This document shows, piece after piece, positions 54,057 through 59,771 of a DNA stretch of 59,771 bases. How positions within the stretch are numbered: position 1 is the stretch's first letter; each line of letters starts with the position of its first letter. The stretch comes from Methylicorpusculum sp. (GTDB taxonomy: Bacteria > Pseudomonadota > Gammaproteobacteria > Methylococcales > Methylomonadaceae): assembly GCF_030651835.1 (NCBI RefSeq), contig NZ_JAUSBX010000158.1, positions 1 through 59,771 on the forward strand, in the 5' to 3' direction. The notes below the pieces were generated by a model that saw only the letters and a program-made list of their open reading frames with translations, did not search any database and had not been told where the DNA came from. Made by a program: the position numbers and the translations under genes.

Positions 54057-55127
54057 TTGAAACAATCTTTTTATGACCTAAATTATTCTGATTTAGAGGC
54101 GGTTATAAATCAGAATAATTTAAACCGCTCGGCAGCGGCTGTTCTTTTTAATTGGCATTATAAGAAAAAAGAAAATGCGCAATGCTCTGATAAAATCGCC
54201 AAATGCTCATTGGCCTTTTTTGAAACTAATTTCGACTTTTCCCTACCCGAAATCGATACGGTTCATGAATCAAAAAATGATCGGACAGTAAAATTTCTTT
54301 TTAAGCTTAAAGACAATCATAAAGTCGAAACCGTCCTTATTCCGTTTCATAATAAATATTCTATTTGTCTTTCATCGCAGGTTGGCTGTGCAATGAATTG
54401 TTCTTTTTGTTTTACCGGCGAACAAGGGCTTAAAAGAAATTTGACTACCAGTGAAATTGTTGGCCAGTTTCTTGAGGCTTGGCGTTGGTTAGCAACCAAC
54501 AGGCCTGGAGAAGAACGGATTTTAAATATTGTTTTTATGGGACAAGGTGAACCTCTACATAACTTTGATGCGGTTAAAAAAGCGTGTGAAATTTTTTTAT
54601 CACAACACGGAACTTCAATTGGGGTTCAAAAAATTACTATTTCAACGGCCGGCTATATTCCCGGACTTAAACGATGGAGTCATGAAATTCCTGGCGTTAA
54701 TCTTGCCCTATCCCTTCATTCGCCCTTTGAACAAAAGAGAAATGAACTTATACCCATTAATAAAAAATATCCACTAGATGAGGTATTGACCTATATCGAC
54801 AAGATACCTTTAAATAAAAAGCAATTTATTACGTATGAATATATTCTGATAAAAGATTTTAATGATTCGCCCGATGATGCTAAAGAATTGGGAACGATAC
54901 TGGCGGGTAAAAGTGCTTATATAAACTTAATTCCTTTTAACGCATTCCCAGGATCACATTATAAGTGTCCGGATGTGGATAAAATCGAAAAGTTTAAAGA
55001 AGTTTTAGATACCTTCAAAATACCGACTTTAATAAGAAGTGCAAAAGGCGATGATGTATTAGCAGCATGTGGACAACTCAACTCTACAACTAAACAGCCA
55101 CCTGTTATAGCAGGTGGGTTTGAATAA
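54057..55127 (+). CDS. radical-SAM RlmN/Cfr-like rRNA methyltransferase
   Basis: A 356-residue radical-SAM enzyme of the RlmN/Cfr family. The iron-sulfur motif is CAMNCSFC (Cys111, 115, 118), followed by FTGEQGLKRNLTTSEIVGQ, MGQGEPLHNFDA, and LALSLHSPFEQKRNELIPIN. Near the end DDVLAACGQL supplies the Cys that is methylated in RlmN, so the enzyme looks complete. It would put a methyl group on adenine C2 (or C8) of 23S rRNA A2503 or a tRNA. The TTG at 54057 is preferred, with AGGAG upstream. The gene is AT-rich compared with its neighbours and may be acquired. Confidence 0.82.
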   Translation: MKQSFYDLNYSDLEAVINQNNLNRSAAAVLFNWHYKKKENAQCSDKIAKCSLAFFETNFDFSLPEIDTVHESKNDRTVKFLFKLKDNHKVETVLIPFHNKYSICLSSQVGCAMNCSFCFTGEQGLKRNLTTSEIVGQFLEAWRWLATNRPGEERILNIVFMGQGEPLHNFDAVKKACEIFLSQHGTSIGVQKITISTAGYIPGLKRWSHEIPGVNLALSLHSPFEQKRNELIPINKKYPLDEVLTYIDKIPLNKKQFITYEYILIKDFNDSPDDAKELGTILAGKSAYINLIPFNAFPGSHYKCPDVDKIEKFKEVLDTFKIPTLIRSAKGDDVLAACGQLNSTTKQPPVIAGGFE

Positions 55128-55285
55128 GAGACTGAACCGGGTAAGCGTCGACTGAAAGACGCGTCGTTGGACGGCAAAAGAACAAATAGATTAAACCAAA
55201 AGCCTTTGAAAAGGTTAAAGCTAAAGTTGACCGATCGAAGCGGTTGGCGATAGCCAACTCAACATTTCAAGCCATGGCGTCAAGT

Positions 55286-55314
55286 GTTGGGTTGCGAAAA
55301 ACATGCAACCCAAC
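55286..55314. repeat. GTTGGGTT palindrome, copy 3
   Basis: GTTGGGTTGC / GCAACCCAAC hairpin with a 9-base loop, 18 bases past the stop of nifS. It may serve as the end of the nif operon or of the convergent RlmN-like gene. Confidence 0.6.
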
Positions 55315-55331
55315 TTACGCTGAATGCTTAA

Positions 55332-56540
55332 TCAAGCATAAACCGGTTGAAAGGCCTGCTCGGGATTGGCGACGGGACCGTTGCCGTCCCAATAAGGCGA
55401 CAGTTTTCTTAACGTGGCCGCAATACCCGGCATGACTTTCAATACTTCGTCGACTTCGCTCATCGTGTTGTAACGGGAAAACGAGAATCTGATCGTTCCA
55501 TGGGCAGCTGTATAGGGAATCTGCATGGCCCGCATTACATGCGACGGCTCCAAAGACCCAGAGGTACAGGCTGAACCGCTGGATGCAGCAATACCGGCTT
55601 TATTCAGCAGCATCAATATCGATTCACCTTCTATATATTCAAACGCAATATCGGTGGTATTTGGCAAACGATTTTCCAAATCACCGGTAATAAAGCAATG
55701 CGGAATCTGCTCGACAATGCCCTGCTCCAGGCGATCGCGCATCGCTTTAACCTGGATGTTTTCATATTCCATAAATTCCAGCGCCAGTTCGCAGGCTTTT
55801 CCCAAACCGACGATAGACGCCGAGTTTTCGGTGCCGGCCCGGCGTCCGCGTTCCTGATGCCCGCCGCGAAGCATTGGACGGTAACGCGTCCCTCTGCGTA
55901 AATACAGCACGCCAATGCCTTTGGGTGCATGCAATTTATGTCCGGAGATCGACAGCATGTCAATCTTGGTATCTTTTAACATCATCGGTATTTTGCCGAC
56001 TGCCTGCACGGCATCGGTATGAAACATCACACCGGCCTCATTCGCCATTTCAGCCATTTCGACCACCGGAAAAATTGTTCCGGTTTCGTTGTTCGCCCAC
56101 ATTACCGACACAATCGCGACCTGATCGGACAGTAATTTTTTGTACGCTTCAAGATTAAGTCGTCCGCATTTGTCCACCGGTAAACGATGAATCGTATAAC
56201 CTTCTTTCTCCAGATGTTCACACAGGTTCAAAATCGCCGGATGTTCAACCATCGTAGTGATGATTTCTTTTTTATTCGGCTGGGCTTTGATCGCCGACAG
56301 AATCGCCGTAGAGTCGGATTCGGTTCCGCAAGAGGTGAAGATGATTTCAGAATCGTGTTCAGCACCGATCAGTTGTTGGACCTGACTGCGGGCATGCTTT
56401 ATTCCTCTGGCAACGCCATCGGCAAATTTATGGATCGATGAAGGATTGCCGAATTGTTCGGTAAAATACGGAATCATGACATCAACCACCGCACTGTCCA
56501 CTTTGGTCGTGGCATTGTTATCCAGATAGATATCAGGCAT
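55332..56540 (-). CDS. nifS: cysteine desulfurase NifS
   Basis: A 402-residue PLP enzyme that removes sulfur from cysteine for nitrogenase iron-sulfur clusters. It starts [16 protein letters not shown]; Lys202 in [10 protein letters not shown] holds the cofactor; Cys325 in [10 protein letters not shown] is the catalytic Cys, in the short NifS-type loop. The length matches NifS. It overlaps nifU by 8 bases. Part of the iscA-nifU-nifS operon under a sigma-54 promoter at 57863-57878. Confidence 0.97.
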   Translation of the reverse strand: MPDIYLDNNATTKVDSAVVDVMIPYFTEQFGNPSSIHKFADGVARGIKHARSQVQQLIGAEHDSEIIFTSCGTESDSTAILSAIKAQPNKKEIITTMVEHPAILNLCEHLEKEGYTIHRLPVDKCGRLNLEAYKKLLSDQVAIVSVMWANNETGTIFPVVEMAEMANEAGVMFHTDAVQAVGKIPMMLKDTKIDMLSISGHKLHAPKGIGVLYLRRGTRYRPMLRGGHQERGRRAGTENSASIVGLGKACELALEFMEYENIQVKAMRDRLEQGIVEQIPHCFITGDLENRLPNTTDIAFEYIEGESILMLLNKAGIAASSGSACTSGSLEPSHVMRAMQIPYTAAHGTIRFSFSRYNTMSEVDEVLKVMPGIAATLRKLSPYWDGNGPVANPEQAFQPVYA

Positions 56541-57441
56541 GACTGGCCTCCTGTATCGTCACCAGTTTAGGCATTTGCGAGGCAGGCACTACCTTGATAA
56601 ATTCACCCAGCACTTCCATCAACCGCTGCTGTATACCGGCAATGGTCATGGCGGCCATCTGGCAACCGTTGCAGGCTCCGGTCATATTGACGTAAGCCGT
56701 GTTTTCGACCACCTCCACCAACTCCACATCGCCACCGTCTGCCATCAATTGCGGTCTTAATGAATCCAGTACCGCTTCAATTTTTTTGATCCGCTGCAAG
56801 TTGGTCAATGGTTTTTTCTCGGCGACAACCGGCGTCTCGATGGGCGCCGCATCCGGATTGAAACTTTCACCGCGTTCTTTCAAAACCCGCTCGAGAATAT
56901 TTTCTATATCTTCATGACACGCTGCACAACCGCCGCCCGCCTTGGTAAAATTGGTAACATCCTCGACCGTGCGAAGTTTATTGGCCCAGACCATTTCTTC
57001 AATCATGACGGCATCGATCGCAAAACATTTACAGATTAACGCGCCCTCTTCATGGTCGTCTTTCCATTCTTCTCCGCGATAATTGGCAACAGCGGCCTGC
57101 AATGCTTCGCGGCCCATTACCGAACAATGCATTTTTTCAGGCGGTAAACCATCCAGTTCCTGGGCGATATCCTGATTGCTGACTTTAAGCGCATCATCCA
57201 GGGTCATGCCTTTAATAATTTCAGTCAATACCGATGAAGAAGCAATCGCTGAACCGCAACCGAAGGTTTGAAATCCCGCTTCCTCAATCACTTCAGTATC
57301 TTCATTGACTTTTAATGTCAATCTCAATGCATCGCCGCAACTGATAGAGCCCACTTCCCCGATAGCATTCGCCCCGGCAACCGCACCGGCATTTTTTGGA
57401 TTAAAAAAATGATCTTTAACTTTTTCTGAATAATCCCACAT
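56533..57441 (-). CDS. nifU: iron-sulfur cluster scaffold NifU
   Basis: A 302-residue scaffold in three parts: IscU-like domain (Cys35, Cys62, Cys106), central [2Fe-2S] ferredoxin-like domain (Cys137, Cys139, Cys172, Cys175; [12 protein letters not shown]) and Nfu domain (GACNGC, Cys257 and Cys260). This three-part form is specific to nitrogen fixation. The ATG at 57441 follows GAGGAAATAGCC; the longer frame to 57522 overlaps the upstream gene and is rejected. Gives clusters to nitrogenase proteins with NifS. Confidence 0.97.
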   Translation of the reverse strand: MWDYSEKVKDHFFNPKNAGAVAGANAIGEVGSISCGDALRLTLKVNEDTEVIEEAGFQTFGCGSAIASSSVLTEIIKGMTLDDALKVSNQDIAQELDGLPPEKMHCSVMGREALQAAVANYRGEEWKDDHEEGALICKCFAIDAVMIEEMVWANKLRTVEDVTNFTKAGGGCAACHEDIENILERVLKERGESFNPDAAPIETPVVAEKKPLTNLQRIKKIEAVLDSLRPQLMADGGDVELVEVVENTAYVNMTGACNGCQMAAMTIAGIQQRLMEVLGEFIKVVPASQMPKLVTIQEASHA

Positions 57442-57460
57442 GGCTATTTCCTCGGTATCT

Positions 57461-57817
57461 TTAAGAACAGGTTTTTGTGGGTGCGCCGTTATCGGTGGTC
57501 GTAAACGACGAACCACACGCACAGCTTTTCACCGCATTGGGATTGGTAAATTTAAAACCGGAGCCATCAAGACTGTCGATAAAGTCGATAGACATGCCGT
57601 CCAGCATGGGCAAGCTGACTGGATCGATCAACACTTTAACTTCCCCGCAATCGATTTCGGTATCGCCTTCATTTTTTTGTGATTCGAGTTTAAGCCCGTA
57701 TTGCATCCCCGAACATCCGCCATCGCTGACCTCGATACGCAATCCTGCCGAGGGTTTATCGGAACTACTAATAAATCGGCCGACTGCCTTTATGGCGTTT
57801 TCAGTTAATGTAATCAT
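57461..57817 (-). CDS. IscA/HesB-like iron-sulfur assembly protein
   Basis: A 118-residue A-type carrier with three conserved cysteines: Cys35 in GGCSGMQYG and Cys99, Cys101 in SCACGSSF. It opens the operon in front of nifU and nifS, as the nif-specific IscA often does. Starts at ATG 57817 after CAGGAAAG-like spacing. A -24/-12 promoter lies about 50 bases upstream. The last residues ([13 protein letters not shown]) contain an extra Cys that is not a family feature. Confidence 0.93.
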   Translation of the reverse strand: MITLTENAIKAVGRFISSSDKPSAGLRIEVSDGGCSGMQYGLKLESQKNEGDTEIDCGEVKVLIDPVSLPMLDGMSIDFIDSLDGSGFKFTNPNAVKSCACGSSFTTTDNGAPTKTCS

Positions 57818-57862
57818 CGTAAATCTCCAGGAAAGTTTGGCATTGATTTTGTAGTTATCCTA

Positions 57863-57878
57863 AGCAACGCCCATGCCA
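57863..57878 (-). promoter_or_regulatory. sigma-54 (-24/-12) promoter of iscA-nifU-nifS
   Basis: On the minus strand TGGCATGGGCGTTGCT: GG and GC are separated by exactly 10 bases and TTGC is intact. It lies 46-61 bases before the iscA start, so transcription would begin at about 57852. Consistent with RpoN control. Confidence 0.85.
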
Positions 57879-57974
57879 GACAGTTAAGCCACTCGTAAGT
57901 CACTGATAGTAGGCATTAAGTACTATCGCTTGGAGATGGCGGGCGGGGCTGTTTAACAACAATCGAAATCTTTA

Positions 57975-57990
57975 TGTAGTATTTGCTACA
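57975..57990. promoter_or_regulatory. NifA upstream activator site TGT-N10-ACA
   Basis: TGTAGTATTTGCTACA matches the NifA consensus. Its centre is about 130 bases from the predicted iscA transcription start, within the usual range. It lies 22 bases from the nifZ GTG, so it is poorly placed for nifZ itself. Confidence 0.8.
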
Positions 57991-58011
57991 AAATCCAACC
58001 GGGAGACCCAT

Positions 58012-58266
58012 GTGAACATAAATGACCTGGATATAGGCGATGTCGTCTACGCCGCAAAAGACATCACCGACGACGGCTCCATGCCGGAAAGCACTGAAGG
58101 CGAAACGCTGGCCTATGCCGGCGCCAGAGGCGTTATAGTCATGAAAGGCCATATCGAAGAAACACCCGAAAGCCATGTGTTTTTGGTACGTTTTGAGGAT
58201 GAAACCCTGACTTTGGGCAGGCCGATAGGCTGTTGGGAGGAAGATTTAATGAGTGAGGCGGGTTAA
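58012..58266 (+). CDS. nifZ: NifZ-like protein (short)
   Basis: An 84-residue protein with the NifZ core: GDVVYAAKDITDDGSMPEST, GARGVIVMKGHIE, FLVRFEDETLTLGRPIGCWE. NifZ helps to form the second P-cluster of the MoFe nitrogenase. Many NifZ proteins have a C-terminal extension to about 140 residues; it is absent here. The GTG at 58012 follows GGGAG; the ATG at 58010 overlaps a stop (ATGTGA). It is divergent from the nifU operon. Confidence 0.87.
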   Translation: MNINDLDIGDVVYAAKDITDDGSMPESTEGETLAYAGARGVIVMKGHIEETPESHVFLVRFEDETLTLGRPIGCWEEDLMSEAG

Positions 58267-58323
58267 GTTGTGAATGCTTTGTTACGCTGCTTAAGTCTCA
58301 GTTTTAGAATTTAACATTGTGCT

Positions 58324-58355
58324 GGTTGGGTTAGCTCACAGAGTCTAACCCAACC
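58324..58355. repeat. GTTGGGTT palindrome, copy 4
   Basis: GGTTGGGTTAG / CTAACCCAACC hairpin, 58 bases past the nifZ stop. It is the best-paired copy of its group and may end nifZ transcription. Confidence 0.65.
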
Positions 58356-58380
58356 AATATTGATTAAGATATACCCATCA

Positions 58381-58531
58381 TAGATCGAAATTCGGCACCG
58401 GGGTGCCCGTCAAAGGACGCCGTAAATACATCCATGTAGGCTCTATGCCAGCATCCATGCTGGCAAAGCCTTTGCCGAACAACCCGTTGCCTCCTTAGGC
58501 ACTGCCGAAAGTTGAAGTGCGAAAGATATAT
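58381..58531 (+). repeat. repeat family B, copy 2
   Basis: Same element as 30743-30870 in opposite orientation, with about 24 extra bases (a small palindrome around GCCAGCATCCATGCTGGC). It abuts the stop codon of the SIR2-like gene. Confidence 0.8.
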
Positions 58532-59382
58532 CAAGCCGCATTTTCGGCCAGGGTATATTCCAGAAAATCAGCGCAATCGGCGGCTATGATTTCAAACCCC
58601 AGGCGTTTGCAATAGCGAATTTCTTTGTCTGTGGGATTTTTGCGTAAGACCCAACCTTTGGGTTCGGCGGCCGAATAAACGATATCGCTCATCACCATCC
58701 GTTCTGAATCGCGATTTAACGGCAGGCCCATCAATAAATATTTTTTACCGATGCGGTATTCTTTTAAAAAATCAGGAATCGCAAATCCCCCCATCAATTC
58801 GGTAATGTAATCGACATAATCGGCATCAGAGGCAATGTAGTTGGAAATTGGCCGCGGCGTTCCCATCGGTTTGAATAATACCGGCAGGTTTTTATTGACG
58901 GCGGTTTGTTCGATTTCCGCATACTCACTGCCGTTATAATGAAAAATCCTGAATCGGTATTGAGCTGCCGTGATGCGAGCCACACCGACGATCAAGGTAT
59001 GCTCTGTATCCGAGTAGCTATCCTGCAATTGAGTATCCCGATTGACATCGACCACATAATGAGGCCGCCAGTCTGCGATCCAGTCATGCACTGAAGCTCT
59101 TCCCCACTGGCCTTCCGCGTAGACTTTATCCAGAAAATTGGTAACGTAATTACGGCCGCGTTTTAACTCGCGGTTCATCGCCGCTCTAGGAAACTCATAC
59201 ATCAACTTGGGCGCCATCGGCTGCCCGTCATTCATCGCCAGAATCAGACTGTTACTGTCGGCTGGAATCGGTTCACCCGTGGTTTTATGCTTGGAATCGA
59301 ACAATACGCCAGGCCCTAGATAAGGCACGACTTTATTCTCGTAAAGGCCGTTTAAAATTTCTGAAAATACATTGTTAGTCAT
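58531..59382 (-). CDS. SIR2-like protein under probable NifA/sigma-54 control
   Basis: A 283-residue protein of SIR2-like character. VVPYLGPGVLFD (18-29) takes the place of the NAD-binding GAG loop. HYVVDVNRDTQLQDS is like the TTNYD region, VLFKPMGTP like the KxHG strand, and YLLMGLPLNRDSERMVMSD like the final GYSxxD strand. A normal catalytic His is not obvious, so it may bind or cleave NAD without being a deacetylase. It follows a -24/-12 promoter and a NifA site (59420-59547), so it should be expressed during nitrogen fixation. Similar genes lie in nif regions of other bacteria as far as I recall. Function unknown. Confidence 0.75.
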   Translation of the reverse strand: MTNNVFSEILNGLYENKVVPYLGPGVLFDSKHKTTGEPIPADSNSLILAMNDGQPMAPKLMYEFPRAAMNRELKRGRNYVTNFLDKVYAEGQWGRASVHDWIADWRPHYVVDVNRDTQLQDSYSDTEHTLIVGVARITAAQYRFRIFHYNGSEYAEIEQTAVNKNLPVLFKPMGTPRPISNYIASDADYVDYITELMGGFAIPDFLKEYRIGKKYLLMGLPLNRDSERMVMSDIVYSAAEPKGWVLRKNPTDKEIRYCKRLGFEIIAADCADFLEYTLAENAA

Positions 59383-59419
59383 GGTGAGCTCCCGCTTGAA
59401 TGGTTATTTATCAGCACTG

Positions 59420-59435
59420 AGCAATTTTTAAACCA
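59420..59435 (-). promoter_or_regulatory. sigma-54 (-24/-12) promoter of the SIR2-like gene
   Basis: Minus strand TGGTTTAAAAATTGCT: GG-N10-GC with TTGC intact. It lies 38-53 bases before the start codon. The -24 part (TGGTTT) departs from TGGCAC but the key GG is kept. Confidence 0.75.
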
Positions 59436-59531
59436 ATCCTGATAGATCGGCCTGGATAGGGCATTAAACGGGGCGTGTGCAATAAATGCAGCCCTATCTG
59501 AACATCACCTTTACGACATAACAGCAAGGAA

Positions 59532-59547
59532 TGTGTGGTTTAGTACA
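59532..59547. promoter_or_regulatory. NifA upstream activator site TGT-N10-ACA
   Basis: TGTGTGGTTTAGTACA fits the NifA consensus exactly. It is centred about 130 bases upstream of the predicted start of the SIR2-like transcript, the same distance as in the iscA-nifU-nifS promoter. Confidence 0.78.
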
Positions 59548-59640
59548 AACGTGACTTAAGTGCGGGACTGGATATACAGCGCTCTTTGACACGCCTATGC
59601 CTAAGCCTAAGCCTGAAAATACAGAACGTTAGTTAAATCA

Positions 59641-59712
59641 CCCCCGGCAAAGCCGGGGGCTTATATCTGTTAGCCCCTCAAAGGGGCATGTTCATGAACC
59701 GCCTAAAGGCGG
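59641..59712 (-). repeat. three tandem hairpins, possible IS200/IS605 right end
   Basis: CCCCCGGC-AAA-GCCGGGGG (59641-59659), GCCCC-TCAAA-GGGGC (59673-59687) and CCGCC-TAAA-GGCGG (59699-59712). All have A-rich loops. The third overlaps the end of the gene at the window edge. Stacks of hairpins after the last gene are typical of IS200/IS605 right ends, where they serve the transposase or the TnpB guide RNA. Confidence 0.55.
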
Positions 59713-59771
59713 ATTTGCTTGCCCAAAGAGCGTTAGTTGCTCGTAACGTTCTTCTTCACGCTCTTGCTCGC
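59692..59771 (-). CDS. 3' end of a gene entering from the right (possibly an IS200/IS605-type protein)
   Basis: Only the last 25 residues are present: EQEREEERYEQLTLFGQANP then PLGGS, and a TGA stop. The charged, glutamate-rich stretch before a short hydrophobic tail is not diagnostic. The hairpins that follow suggest a transposon protein such as TnpB. I cannot identify it without the rest. Confidence 0.4.
   Translation of the reverse strand, partial: EQEREEERYEQLTLFGQANPPLGGS

Noticed and set aside
59641-59712. Tandem hairpins that might be taken for a CRISPR array
   Set aside because: The three hairpins differ in stem sequence and spacing, so there are no direct repeats with unique spacers.

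Overview
The window looks like a chromosome segment from a gammaproteobacterial methanotroph of the Methylobacter/Methylomonadaceae type. This is an inference. It rests on pyruvate phosphate dikinase, a full urea uptake and urease locus, nitrogen-fixation accessory genes, an FmdC-like porin and a rich set of stress and c-di-GMP genes. No methane monooxygenase gene is present to prove it.

Layout. (1) 0.5-8.2 kb is a cell-envelope and stress cluster: CsbD, a phospholipase-D/cardiolipin-synthase-like protein, a YqjE-like protein, three DUF883 (ElaB/YqjD) paralogues, a hemerythrin, a 26-residue membrane microprotein, a BON protein, a YflT-like glycine-rich protein, a DUF2383 four-helix protein and a frameshifted YgaP-like membrane protein. 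(2) 9.4-18 kb holds an AsmA protein, a Crp/Fnr regulator, an ISAs1 remnant and c-di-GMP proteins, one split by a frameshift. (3) 18-20.4 kb is decayed DNA with a PIN-toxin fragment and two IS66 pieces. (4) 20.8-25.7 kb is a catalase-like gene followed by two di-heme (RoxA/MauG-like) lipoprotein genes. (5) 26-38 kb holds a GH30 enzyme converging on a GH94-like giant, an L,D-transpeptidase, a lipoprotein alpha/beta hydrolase, a histone-deacetylase-family enzyme and PPDK. (6) 38-53.7 kb is the urea locus on the minus strand: porin, urtABCDE, hupE, ureDABC and ureEFG. A foreign-looking RES-domain gene, bracketed by long inverted repeats, sits between ureC and ureE. (7) 54-59.8 kb holds an AT-rich RlmN/Cfr-like gene, iscA-nifU-nifS, nifZ, a SIR2-like gene and, at the edge, the end of an unidentified gene followed by three hairpins resembling an IS200/IS605 right end.

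How the parts fit. The porin and UrtABCDE would import urea, and HupE would supply nickel. UreDEFG would mature urease UreABC, giving ammonia. The nif genes would provide a second nitrogen source. Both the iscA-nifU-nifS operon and the SIR2-like gene have a well-formed sigma-54 -24/-12 promoter with a TGT-N10-ACA NifA site about 130 bp upstream of the predicted start of transcription. This places the SIR2-like protein in the nitrogen-fixation regulon.

The most notable observations are the NifA/sigma-54 control of the SIR2-like gene, the RES island inside the urease operon, three single-base frameshifts that split otherwise recognisable genes, and several families of short non-coding repeats. 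All similarity statements come from reading the sequence, without database searches.
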